From an uncultured Muribaculaceae bacterium (GTDB taxonomy: Bacteria > Bacteroidota > Bacteroidia > Bacteroidales > Muribaculaceae): a stretch of DNA of 64,000 nt. Within the stretch, counting starts at the first letter, position 1; every line of letters starts with the position of its first letter. The stretch lies in NCBI GenBank assembly GCA_947179295.1, contig CAMXAZ010000005.1:23721-87720 (forward strand), written 5' to 3'. A program made the translations under genes and the position numbers. Under the pieces are notes generated by a model. It was given only the letters and a program-made list of their open reading frames with translations, was not told where the DNA came from and ran no database searches. Of the stretch, positions 55,598 to 63,537 are shown piece by piece.

Positions 55598-57850
55598 ATG
55601 CGAAAAGCCATAAAAAAATTCCTGTCATTAGCCTTGATGATTTCATCAGGGCTAATGGCCTTTGCCGACACTGCCGCAAGCAATCCGCTGGTGTTCGGCA
55701 ACAACCGTCTCTCGATCATCACCCCGACGCTCCTGCGCCTGGAGTATGCCACCGATGCCCGCTTCATTGACGCCCCTACCCTCTTTGCCTATGACCGCAG
55801 CAGTATGCTCCCGACATCTGACATCTCTGTCCGCGAACTCGGCGACAATTGCTACGAGATCACCACTCCGGCGCTGAGAATCTGGTATAAGCATGACGGT
55901 TTCCCCTTCTCGACTTCGAATCTCCACGTGTTCTACACCCTTGACGGCAAAGAGAAGAAATTCACCAACCGTTTCCTCCCCAAGAACAATCTCGGAGGCC
56001 CGGTGGAGACTCTTGACCGTGTCACCAAGGAAATTCCGATGAATGACGGAATTCTGAGCAAGGACGGATGGTATATGATCGACGATGAACGCACAGACCT
56101 GCTCGTCAACGGTTGGATCAGCCCGCGCGACACCGAATCGCACATTCAGGATCAGTATTGCTTCGTCTACGGCAACGATTACAAAGCCGCTCTCTCAAGC
56201 CTCGGCGCTATCAGCGGCAAGGTGCCGATGACACGCAAATACATCCACGGTGTCTGGTATTGCCGCTACTGGGACTATACTTCCGATGAATTCCTCGACA
56301 TCATACGCGGCTATGACAAAAATGACTTCCCGCTTGACAACATCGTGTTTGACATGGGATGGCACACCAACGATGCCACCGTCGGCACAGGCCACAACGG
56401 ACATCTCAACTGGAACGGCTACACCTGGAACCGCGAACTTATTCCCGATCCGAAAGCTCTGATCGACTCCTGCCATGCCCGTGGCGTGACAGTCTCGCTC
56501 AACGACCATCCCCACGACGGAATGCGCCCCCACGAGGAACACTATCCGGCATTCATCAAGGCTCTCGGTGTCACAGACGGAACCGTGCCTCTGTTCAATA
56601 CTGCCGACAGCAACTATATGGCCAAATTTTTTGACTATGCCCACCGTCCGAGCGAAGACATGGGCGTGGATTTCTGGTGGCTTGACTGGCAGCAGAACTA
56701 CCTCTACCCGCACGTGCGCGGCCATCACTCCACAACCCTCGCCTGGATCAACGAACTTTACTACCGCGACTCGCAGCGCAACGGCAAACGCGGCGCCGGC
56801 TACAGCCGCTGGGCCGGATGGGGCGACCACCGTCACCCGATCCAGTTCTCAGGCGACGCCCAAGCCAACTGGGAGCTTCTCGCCTTCGAAGTTAAACTCA
56901 CTGCCTGCAGCGGCCAGGGCGGATGCTACTACTGGGCGCATGACATAGGCGGCTTCCGCGGTGATCCGAACCCTGAACTGACAGTCAGATGGACCCAGTT
57001 CGGCGCCCTGTCGGCTGCTCTGCGTGTCCATTCCACCAAAGACAAGCGCCTCGACCGACGCCCTTGGATCAGCGGCGACCGCGAGACTAAGGCCATGAGA
57101 AAGATGTACCACATGCGCTCCGAAATGATGCCCTATATCTATTCGAGCGTCTGGCAGACCCACAACACTATGGTGCCGCTCAACCGCTCGATGTTCATCG
57201 ACTATGGCGACCAGAAGGAATCTTTCAGCCAGCCCCAGCAGTTCACTTTCGGCGACATCCTGCTTGCTGCTCCCATCTCGACCCCCGGAAGCGGCGCCGA
57301 CAAGACTGCCGCGCAGAAAGTATGGTTCCCAAAAGGCGAGGTCTGGTATGACTATTTCACCCACGAACGCAAAGACGGAGGCCAGACCGCACAGATCGAA
57401 AAGCCTCTTGAGGAATTCCCACTCTATGTAAGAGGCGGATGGATACTCCCAATGCAGCCCTACACTCCGCGTCCGGCCACAGCTGCGCTTGAAACACTCG
57501 TCATGCGCGTCTACCCCGCGGCCAAGGATGCCGACAATGTGTTCAGTCTTTATGAGGATGACGGCATATCGCTTGACTATCAGAACGGCATCTACTCCAC
57601 AACCGCGCTCCGCTACACCCAGAAAGACAACCGCGCGTGCGTGACCGTGGCTCCCGCCGAAGGTTCGTATCCCGGCCAGACCATGCGTCGCTCCTACAGC
57701 CTGCAGCTTCCAGGCCTGAAAGACGGTGTCAAGGTGACGGTCAACGGCAAGAAAGCCAAGGTTGAATATGACGAAGCCGCCGGATGTCCGGTGGTCAGAG
57801 TTGCCTCCACTCCTGTAAACAAACCCGTAACCATTGAGTATAATCTATAA
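55598..57850 (+). CDS. GH31 alpha-glycosidase, exported
   Basis: 750 residues with a signal peptide (LSLALMISSGLMAFA). GH31 features: N-terminal beta-sandwich, barrel with YCRYWDYTSDEFLDIIRGYDKNDFPLDNIVFDMGWH, nucleophile Asp in FWWLDWQQNY (about 361), acid/base Asp in QFSGDAQANWELL (about 419), and AHDIGGFRGDPNPELTVRWTQFGAL. Likely cleaves alpha-glucosides, alpha-galactosides or alpha-xylosides; the exact specificity is not readable. The stop overlaps the next ATG by one base (TAATG). Confidence 0.93.
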   Translation: MRKAIKKFLSLALMISSGLMAFADTAASNPLVFGNNRLSIITPTLLRLEYATDARFIDAPTLFAYDRSSMLPTSDISVRELGDNCYEITTPALRIWYKHDGFPFSTSNLHVFYTLDGKEKKFTNRFLPKNNLGGPVETLDRVTKEIPMNDGILSKDGWYMIDDERTDLLVNGWISPRDTESHIQDQYCFVYGNDYKAALSSLGAISGKVPMTRKYIHGVWYCRYWDYTSDEFLDIIRGYDKNDFPLDNIVFDMGWHTNDATVGTGHNGHLNWNGYTWNRELIPDPKALIDSCHARGVTVSLNDHPHDGMRPHEEHYPAFIKALGVTDGTVPLFNTADSNYMAKFFDYAHRPSEDMGVDFWWLDWQQNYLYPHVRGHHSTTLAWINELYYRDSQRNGKRGAGYSRWAGWGDHRHPIQFSGDAQANWELLAFEVKLTACSGQGGCYYWAHDIGGFRGDPNPELTVRWTQFGALSAALRVHSTKDKRLDRRPWISGDRETKAMRKMYHMRSEMMPYIYSSVWQTHNTMVPLNRSMFIDYGDQKESFSQPQQFTFGDILLAAPISTPGSGADKTAAQKVWFPKGEVWYDYFTHERKDGGQTAQIEKPLEEFPLYVRGGWILPMQPYTPRPATAALETLVMRVYPAAKDADNVFSLYEDDGISLDYQNGIYSTTALRYTQKDNRACVTVAPAEGSYPGQTMRRSYSLQLPGLKDGVKVTVNGKKAKVEYDEAAGCPVVRVASTPVNKPVTIEYNL

Positions 57851-58641
57851 TGTACAAAATGAAAATCTCACGTCTGCTTGCCGCCGCCACTCTCCTTGTG
57901 GCGGCCGGCAGCATGGCGGCTGACACCCCGAAAGTAATCGCTCACCGCGGCTACTGGAAGACCGAAGGCTCGGCCCAGAATTCAATCCGCTCGATAGTCA
58001 AGGCCGACTCGATCAACTGCTATGCATCGGAATTCGATGTGTGGATGACGGCTGACAGTGTGCTTGTGGTCAACCACGACCCTGACATCAACGGAGTCCA
58101 CATAGAATCATCACCGGCATCACGTGTGCTCGCCGAAAAACTTTCCAACGGAGAGCACGTCCCGACTCTCGAAGCCTATCTCGCCACAGCATCTCACCTG
58201 CCCTCACGCATAGTCTGCGAGATGAAGCGCCATGACAGCCGCTCGCATGAAAAAGCTGCCGTCAAAGCAATCCTGGCTCTGGTTAAGAAATACGGACTTC
58301 AGGACAAGGTCGACTACATAACCTTCTCAAGCGACGGCTTCAAGAATTTCATCAAATATGCGCCGAAAGGCACCGGAGTCTACTATCTCGACGGCGACTA
58401 CGTGCCCGCCCAGATCAAACAGATGGGAGGCACCGGCATCGACTATGCCATGAAAGTCATCCGGAAGCATCCCGAATGGATCAAGGAATGCCACGACCTC
58501 GGACTGCTGGTCAATGTCTGGACCGTAAATTCCGAAGCCGACATGAAATGGTGTATCGCTCACGGCGTAGATTTCATCACCACCAATGAGCCGGAACGCC
58601 TTCAGTCGCTGCTGAAATCACGCGCGAAAAAACAAAAATGA
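57850..58641 (+). CDS. Glycerophosphodiester phosphodiesterase, exported
   Basis: 263 residues with a signal peptide (LLAAATLLVAAGSMAA). The GDPD barrel has VIAHRGYWKTEGSAQNSI, SEFDVWMTADSVLVVNHDPDING and IVCEMKRH, with the catalytic His pair and metal-binding Glu/Asp. A C-terminal VNVWTVNSEADMKWCIAHGVDFITTNEPE is typical. It releases G3P from glycerophosphodiesters in the periplasm. Feeding G3P to GlpT and GlpABC, encoded 12 kb away, gives the locus a coherent purpose. The stop overlaps the next ATG. Confidence 0.94.
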   Translation: MYKMKISRLLAAATLLVAAGSMAADTPKVIAHRGYWKTEGSAQNSIRSIVKADSINCYASEFDVWMTADSVLVVNHDPDINGVHIESSPASRVLAEKLSNGEHVPTLEAYLATASHLPSRIVCEMKRHDSRSHEKAAVKAILALVKKYGLQDKVDYITFSSDGFKNFIKYAPKGTGVYYLDGDYVPAQIKQMGGTGIDYAMKVIRKHPEWIKECHDLGLLVNVWTVNSEADMKWCIAHGVDFITTNEPERLQSLLKSRAKKQK

Positions 58642-59540
58642 TGAAAATGCGCCTGCTCCCACGCCTGATCTCTTCCGCCGTCCTTCTGTGGCTTGCAGTG
58701 ACAGCGGCGGCAAGTGACGGCAGACCGGAAAAGCATGAGTTTGCCTATGCCGACACCGTGCGCACCTACAGCGTTTATCTCCCTGACGGCCTGCGCCCGG
58801 ATGCTCCGCTCGTGGTCTACACCCACGGCTATGGCTCGGCCAAGCGCTGGCTGACCGATCTGAACGCCGCTGCTGACCGCCACGGATTTGCCGTATGCTA
58901 CCCCGACGGCACTCCTGATTCCCGCGGAAAGGACGGCTGGAAAGTAGGCTATCCGCCACAGGAATCAATGTGCGTGGACGAAGCCGACTTTTTCCGCTGT
59001 CTGATAAACGAAGTCACCGCCCGCTTCCGGCTAAGCCGCGACAACGTGTTCATGGCCGGGATGTCAAACGGCGGCGATCTCTGCTATCAGCTTGCCTTTA
59101 CCGCACCGGAACTTTTCAAAGCCTATGCCTCAGTGGCGGGCCTCGCCTTTGAGTGGCTGTGCAAGAACCACAGCCTGTCGCTCCCCGTCCATTTCCTTGA
59201 GATCCACGGAAACGCCGACCGGACCTCGCGCTGGGAAGGCGACCTGACCAATGACGGGGGATGGGGCTGCTATATCGCGGTGCCGGAAGCAATCGGCATG
59301 ATCGCCGGCAATAACGGATGCCTGAAAGTCACCACCGACTCACTCTGCTCCATGCGCGATCCGCAGCGACTGATCACCCGCACTGTCCACTCCGGCGCTC
59401 CGTCGGGCCGCGAGGTGGTGCTCTATGAAATTCATGGAGGAAAACACTCCTGGGCCGACAAAGACCTGCCGACAGCTGAAATCATCTGGAGTTTTTTCAG
59501 CAGCCGTCTGACCGACACTCTGAAACCCGACAGCCGATGA
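58638..59540 (+). CDS. PHB-depolymerase/LpqC-like alpha/beta-hydrolase esterase, exported
   Basis: 300 residues with a signal peptide (LLWLAVTAAASDG). Catalytic Ser in VFMAGMSNGGDLCYQLAF (GxSxG, about 145), oxyanion region PLVVYTHGYGSAKRW, and late Asp/His in EIHGNADRTS and YEIHGGKHSWAD, the last an esterase_PHB hallmark. It removes ester groups (acetyl, feruloyl-like or amino-acyl) from a polymer. In this operon it may unmask a phosphate polymer; removal of alanyl or acetyl esters is a guess. Confidence 0.88.
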   Translation: MMKMRLLPRLISSAVLLWLAVTAAASDGRPEKHEFAYADTVRTYSVYLPDGLRPDAPLVVYTHGYGSAKRWLTDLNAAADRHGFAVCYPDGTPDSRGKDGWKVGYPPQESMCVDEADFFRCLINEVTARFRLSRDNVFMAGMSNGGDLCYQLAFTAPELFKAYASVAGLAFEWLCKNHSLSLPVHFLEIHGNADRTSRWEGDLTNDGGWGCYIAVPEAIGMIAGNNGCLKVTTDSLCSMRDPQRLITRTVHSGAPSGREVVLYEIHGGKHSWADKDLPTAEIIWSFFSSRLTDTLKPDSR

Positions 59541-59617
59541 AGCTGCCCCGGACACAGCATACACACATATATACAGATATACAGAACAGCTCATAATCCT
59601 TCATAAAAACAACCCTG

Positions 59618-59654
59618 AGAAATTGCCTGACCGGAATGGATCAGACAATTTCTG
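59618..59654. terminator. Terminator of the SusCD operon
   Basis: GAAATTG(C)CTGA / TCAG(A)CAATTTC with a 10-base loop, 78 bases after the last stop. Confidence 0.6.
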
Positions 59655-59657
59655 AAA

Positions 59658-59709
59658 GTAGCTCGGAAAATCAGGCTCTTCCAACAAAAGCTTGATTTTC
59701 ATGAGCTAC
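59658..59709 (+). promoter_or_regulatory. Hairpin overlapping the alkD promoter
   Basis: GTAGCTC and GAAAATCAGGCT pair with AGCTTGATTTTC and GAGCTAC. The 3' arm covers the TTG (59692-59694) of a promoter whose -7 box is TACTTTTG (59715-59722). It may act as a terminator, or as an operator. Confidence 0.35.
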
Positions 59710-59746
59710 TTTTGTACTTTTGCATAACGCTAATATCCCCATCCCC

Positions 59747-60484
59747 ATGAATATCACCGAATTTATCGACACCTGGAAAGAGGCCCTCGCCTCTGACATC
59801 ATACCCGGCAAACGCGAAATCCTGCAACGCTTCTTCAAAACCGGCCCCGGACAATACGGCGAAGGCGACATCTTTCTGGGCAACACAGTCCCGGCCGTCC
59901 GAAAAGTATCACGCCTCATGTCTGACGCCCCGCTGGAAGCTATTGAAATTATGCTCTCCTCCCCCGTACACGACCACCGACTGTCGGCACTCCTTGTCCT
60001 CGTTGAGCGCTATCGCAGAAACCGCAAAAATCCATCGGCACGCCGTGAGATAATAGATTTCTACCTCACACACACCTCCGGAATCAACAACTGGGATCTC
60101 GTCGACCTCTCGGCCCCAAAAATTCTGGGTGAATACGTCAGTGAAAGCGGACAGACAGACCTGCTTGAAACCCTCAGCCACTCCGAAGACCTGTGGGAAC
60201 AGCGCATAGCAATAGTCTCCACATTGACTCTGCTCAAAAACGGCATAACCGAGCCCACCATCACGATCGCCACGCGCTACCTCACCCACCCCCACGACCT
60301 GATCCACAAGGCAACCGGATGGATGCTCCGCGAAATGGGCAAACGCGGAAACGAACCATTGCTGCTCCAATTCCTGGACCGCCATGCCGCCGTCATGCCA
60401 CGGACAATGCTGCGCTATGCCATAGAAAAACTGCCCGCACCTCTCCGCAAGCACTATCTCGACCTGAAATCCACTACCAAATAG
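59747..60484 (+). CDS. AlkD-like DNA alkylation repair protein (HEAT repeats)
   Basis: 245 residues from MNITEFIDTWKEALASDI (ATG at 59747; the upstream track start lies in the promoter). HEAT-like helical repeats include GNTVPAVRKVSRLM, HDHRLSALLVLVERYRR, INNWDLVDLSAPKILGEYV (with the Trp-Asp of the catalytic cleft), LWEQRIAIVSTLTLL and LIHKATGWMLREMGKRG. Such glycosylases remove N3- and N7-alkyl purines. Monocistronic core gene. Confidence 0.9.
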   Translation: MNITEFIDTWKEALASDIIPGKREILQRFFKTGPGQYGEGDIFLGNTVPAVRKVSRLMSDAPLEAIEIMLSSPVHDHRLSALLVLVERYRRNRKNPSARREIIDFYLTHTSGINNWDLVDLSAPKILGEYVSESGQTDLLETLSHSEDLWEQRIAIVSTLTLLKNGITEPTITIATRYLTHPHDLIHKATGWMLREMGKRGNEPLLLQFLDRHAAVMPRTMLRYAIEKLPAPLRKHYLDLKSTTK

Positions 60485-60554
60485 ACCAATTTTAGTTCTG
60501 AATTAGATATAAATCCACACATCCGCTATTTTTTCTCATTTTTTTTCAAAAATA

Positions 60555-60586
60555 TTTGCACAGTATTAAAAATGAGCTTAACTTTG
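60555..60586 (+). promoter_or_regulatory. Promoter of tRNA-Asp
   Basis: TTTG (60555-60558), 20 bases, TAACTTTG (60579-60586), 68 bases before the tRNA. Confidence 0.7.
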
Positions 60587-60654
60587 CACTCGCAAAACGG
60601 AAATAACGGCAACGTTAAGCGAAACGAAAGCCTCCGTAAAGCAAGACTCAACTT

Positions 60655-60728
60655 GGTGTGGTAGTTCAGCTGGTTAGAATACCTGCCTGTCACGCAGGGG
60701 GTCGCGGGTTCGAGTCCCGTCCATACCG
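60655..60728 (+). tRNA. tRNA-Asp (anticodon GUC)
   Basis: Acceptor GGTGTGG/CCATACC, D arm GTTCAGCTGGTTAGAAT, anticodon stem CCTGC/GCAGG with loop CTGTCAC (GTC), T arm CGGGTTCGAGTCCCG, discriminator G. CCA is not encoded. Confidence 0.96.
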
Positions 60729-60742
60729 CTGAGGAGAGAGGA

Positions 60743-60790
60743 GAATGAGTAATTGTTTGGCTTCGGCCATCATTACTCATTCTTTTTTTT
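60743..60790 (+). terminator. Terminator of tRNA-Asp
   Basis: GAATGAGTAAT / ATTACTCATTC followed by TTTTTTTT; still directly behind the tRNA, so no element separates the two here. Confidence 0.85.
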
Positions 60791-60888
60791 GCAGCTACCG
60801 CAAAAAATCAACACCAATCCGGGTCAGCGGATTAGCATGGAAACTTCGCACATCCCCTGCGCAACTCCCCGAAACGAAGCATAAGAAT

Positions 60889-61101
60889 ATGGCGAGAGCA
60901 GATGTGGTATTCGCCTTAATGATGTGGCTCGGAATGTCAAAAGTGGATGCTTACCTAACAGCTTATCTGACCAATGCAAGCCGCGTCAGTATAGCGGCTA
61001 TGGCGACTCGCAAATCACAGGAAGAATGGATTGCTGACTACCTTGATGCGCTTTGGAAAGCGGAAACTGACGGTAAAATTAAGTTTAACCCGCTGCCCTA
61101 A
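60889..61101 (+). CDS. Small protein of unknown function, phage/element type
   Basis: 70 residues from the ATG at 60889: MARADVVFALMMWLGMSKVDAYLTAYLTNASRVSIAAMATRKSQEEWIADYLDALWKAE. The AYLTAYLTN-SRVSIAAMATRK segment looks like the helix-turn-helix of a small-terminase-type DNA-binding protein, which is only a resemblance. First gene after tRNA-Asp and of low GC, consistent with an accessory region. The preceding 48 track residues read through the terminator. Confidence 0.5.
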   Translation: MARADVVFALMMWLGMSKVDAYLTAYLTNASRVSIAAMATRKSQEEWIADYLDALWKAETDGKIKFNPLP

Positions 61102-61156
61102 TTCTCTCCGCACGCCTACAATTTTGACAACAAGCGAAACAAACTGCGCATAATCT

Positions 61157-61187
61157 TTTGCCATTAGGCGAATTATGACTAAATTTG
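61157..61187 (+). promoter_or_regulatory. Promoter of the candidate pseudoknot RNA
   Basis: TTTG (61157-61160), 19 bases, TAAATTTG (61180-61187). Confidence 0.65.
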
Positions 61188-61188
61188 C

Positions 61189-61382
61189 GGTGCAGTATTC
61201 CTTTGGGGTATTGCACCCTTACATATTAGCTCAATCGCTGTCTGAACCACCACCTCGACCAAAGAACGAGCTATTACAACCTACATTGGGATTCGTGCCA
61301 TACGGCGCGGACTTATCCCATAGTAGATTGTAGCCTGTGGTGGGCTAAGACAGCGTATGGCGAAAGTCTGCGCTTTTGTTTT
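61189..61382 (+). ncRNA. Candidate structured RNA (about 190 nt) with a pseudoknot
   Basis: In the 324-base gap between two small genes. H1: GGTGCAGTATTCC/GGGGTATTGCACC (61189-61217). Long-range stem P2: CGCTGTCT..CCACCAC (61236-61253) with GTGGTGG..AGACAGCG (61337-61355). P3: GCCATACG in the P2 loop (61297-61304) with CGTATGGC just after P2 (61354-61361), a pseudoknot. P4: GCGCGGACT (61305-61313) with AGTCTGCGC (61365-61373), followed by TTTTGTTTT as in a terminator. P3 and P4 cross, so they look mutually exclusive. It may be a free RNA or a leader controlling the gene at 61426. I cannot place it in a known family. Confidence 0.5.
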
Positions 61383-61425
61383 ATCTGCAAGTGCGCACAG
61401 TATTAACATATAATTTATTCTGATA

Positions 61426-61695
61426 ATGGAAGAAGAACAGAAAACACCACTTGCCGATTATTACTCCAAACCATATCAAGGTAAGCGGTATAGAGAGAAT
61501 AGCAGCGAATCATTCATAGTTCCTGCCACTATCAAAATCATTGCGTGGCTTTCCTTGATAGCAGGAATACTTGGCCTTTTCAGCGATATTGAAAACGGCT
61601 CTTGGAAATATGGACTTGGCATAATAGCCTTGTCAGTTTTCTTGTTCGGATTCTCTGCCATTGTTAAAGCGGCATATAAATATTTGGATGAATAA
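61426..61695 (+). CDS. Small membrane protein of unknown function
   Basis: 89 residues. A polar N-terminus (MEEEQKTPLADYYSKPYQGKRYREN) is followed by two TM helices, about 35-55 (IKIIAWLSLIAGILGLF) and 60-80 (YGLGIIALSVFLFGFSAIV). Not recognised. First of four A/T-rich genes in the same direction, behind the candidate RNA. Confidence 0.65.
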   Translation: MEEEQKTPLADYYSKPYQGKRYRENSSESFIVPATIKIIAWLSLIAGILGLFSDIENGSWKYGLGIIALSVFLFGFSAIVKAAYKYLDE

Positions 61696-61704
61696 TATAT
61701 AGTT

Positions 61705-62127
61705 ATGTCAAGAATAATTATTATTGCAATAATCGGTTTATGTTTACTTATGTCTTGTGAAAACAGCCATAACAATTCAAGCAAAGAACTTGTGCAACAA
61801 GCCAAAGAGCGAGCGAAAGAAGTGGTTATTCAATCTCTTGTAGATAAAGATGGAGCAGAACTTATGACTCCGACCATAGAGTTCGAAAGTAATGATGTAG
61901 TGGTATTACAAGCCAAGTTAAATGCCAGAAACTCATTCGGCGGTAAATCACAAACGACTATTGAGTATATTCTCACCTCTACGGGGAAAGAACGACTTAT
62001 AAACTTGGGAAACGGCAAATCTGTCGTACATGCTGCAAAAATTACTGTGCCGGATAGTCTATATTATACTCCGCAGTTCGATAGCATTGTTCAAAAGAAC
62101 ATTCTCGATTTAATGGATTGGTATTAA
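61705..62127 (+). CDS. Small lipoprotein of unknown function
   Basis: 140 residues. Lipoprotein signal MSRIIIIAIIGLCLLMSCEN (Cys about 18), then a soluble alpha/beta domain (KERAKEVVIQSLVDKDGAEL ... KITVPDSLYYTPQFDSIVQKN). Not recognised. 9 bases after the preceding gene. Confidence 0.65.
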   Translation: MSRIIIIAIIGLCLLMSCENSHNNSSKELVQQAKERAKEVVIQSLVDKDGAELMTPTIEFESNDVVVLQAKLNARNSFGGKSQTTIEYILTSTGKERLINLGNGKSVVHAAKITVPDSLYYTPQFDSIVQKNILDLMDWY

Positions 62128-62154
62128 GATATTAATTTTATATTCTCTCAAAAA

Positions 62155-62805
62155 ATGAATGGTATTATTCAAATAGTATTGATTCTTTTTGTATTTGCTG
62201 TCATTTTCCTTGTTCGAAGGCATGACAAAAAGAAAGAACAAGAAGATGAGGAAAGAGATAGAATCCGTTGGCGAAATAGAGAACAGTGGAGAGAAAAACA
62301 AGAAGCTGAATATAATGCACAGCGCACCAAATTAATAGATCGATTAGGCGAGTGTGTTTTGGATATTGATTTGGGAGATTATGAGGAATATGACATCAAC
62401 ACTCATGTAATGTTGTTTGAGGCCTCACGGATTATTAGGATAAAAGCTCAAGAATATAAGTTCTCGGATATATTGGGATATTCATTGGTTGATGATGCCA
62501 CAAGCGAAACAATTACCAGCTCTACGGGAACAGCAAAGACCTCAACAGGAAGTATGCTCGGACGTGCTGTTGTCGGAGGCATGCTGACAGGTGGATTAGG
62601 CGCAGTAGCAGGAGCGGCAACCGCAAAAAAGAATATTTCGGATAACGCTACAAGTCAAACTACGACTATACATAAATACACGCTATATATCAACGTGAAT
62701 AGCATACAAGAGCCTACTATCGCATTGAAAATCGGCAACAGCGTATCAAAGGCTCAAAAACTCGCAGGGGTTATAAATGTTATCATTGAACGAAATAAAG
62801 CATAA
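62155..62805 (+). CDS. Membrane protein with glycine-zipper segment, unknown function
   Basis: 216 residues. One N-terminal TM helix (IIQIVLILFVFAVIFLVRR), a charged coiled-coil stretch (KKKEQEDEERDRIRWRNREQWREKQEAEY), a small beta domain (LFEASRIIRIKAQEYKFSDILGYSLVDD), a glycine-rich segment (GSMLGRAVVGGMLTGGLGAVAGAATAKK) and a final beta/alpha part. Similar architectures occur in mobile-element and phage genes of unknown role. Confidence 0.65.
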   Translation: MNGIIQIVLILFVFAVIFLVRRHDKKKEQEDEERDRIRWRNREQWREKQEAEYNAQRTKLIDRLGECVLDIDLGDYEEYDINTHVMLFEASRIIRIKAQEYKFSDILGYSLVDDATSETITSSTGTAKTSTGSMLGRAVVGGMLTGGLGAVAGAATAKKNISDNATSQTTTIHKYTLYINVNSIQEPTIALKIGNSVSKAQKLAGVINVIIERNKA

Positions 62806-62839
62806 AACAAACCCATAAAATAATTAAAATCACATCAAT

Positions 62840-63472
62840 ATGAAAAAGTTACTGGCAGTGCTGCTGATGTTGCTCCCGATGTTGGCTGGGTGTAGCCACA
62901 AGCCTAAAAGCCTCGTTGAGTCAAGGTTTGAACGATATATACAAGCCAAGAATCTTTCAAACGATATAGTGTCAATAGATTCGATTGTTATGGTTGATTC
63001 CACTACAATCACAAACACATTGAAAAGGATTGAATTTATGAGCGATTCGCTTGATAAATGTATATTAGCAGGAATTTCATCAATGTCTGATTCAAAACAT
63101 ATTTACAATGAAGCAAGAGCTATTGAGGCAGCACAAATTGCACTTCGTTATACAGACATCATAAATGGCGATAGAAATAAAAAGGCAACAGACTTAAAAG
63201 ACCGAATTATCGCTTTTATTGATGATAATAATGAGAGTAAATGCTATCAACTTGAGCATAAAATATATGTAAGCACCAACAACGGGAATGACATCTACAA
63301 TGCTCGCACCCTTGGGTATCAAGACACAATTCTAATTTATAAGACAGCAGACGAAGATGCGTGGACTACAAAGTCAACCCGGATAGGGACTTATTTACGC
63401 GATTATATGATGGAAACAGTTGCATCGAAGTCGGTACTCATGGATGATATTAATTCTTTTCTTGCTAAATAA
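62840..63472 (+). CDS. Lipoprotein of unknown function
   Basis: 210 residues. Lipoprotein signal MKKLLAVLLMLLPMLAGCSHK. Mostly helical mature part with ARAIEAAQIALRYTDI and a C-terminal ATSKSVLMDDINSFL-like helix. Not recognised. Last of the four-gene run before the integrase fragment. Confidence 0.65.
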   Translation: MKKLLAVLLMLLPMLAGCSHKPKSLVESRFERYIQAKNLSNDIVSIDSIVMVDSTTITNTLKRIEFMSDSLDKCILAGISSMSDSKHIYNEARAIEAAQIALRYTDIINGDRNKKATDLKDRIIAFIDDNNESKCYQLEHKIYVSTNNGNDIYNARTLGYQDTILIYKTADEDAWTTKSTRIGTYLRDYMMETVASKSVLMDDINSFLAK

Positions 63473-63537
63473 TACCAACCGCCAAGGCCTACCACTGAAT
63501 GCGCAAGAAGACATCTATGCTGTAATTTTCAGAATAA

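Noticed and set aside
60821-60833. GGGTCAGCGGATT resembling the IS end at 27051
   Set aside because: Only 13 bases match and no further IS sequence follows.
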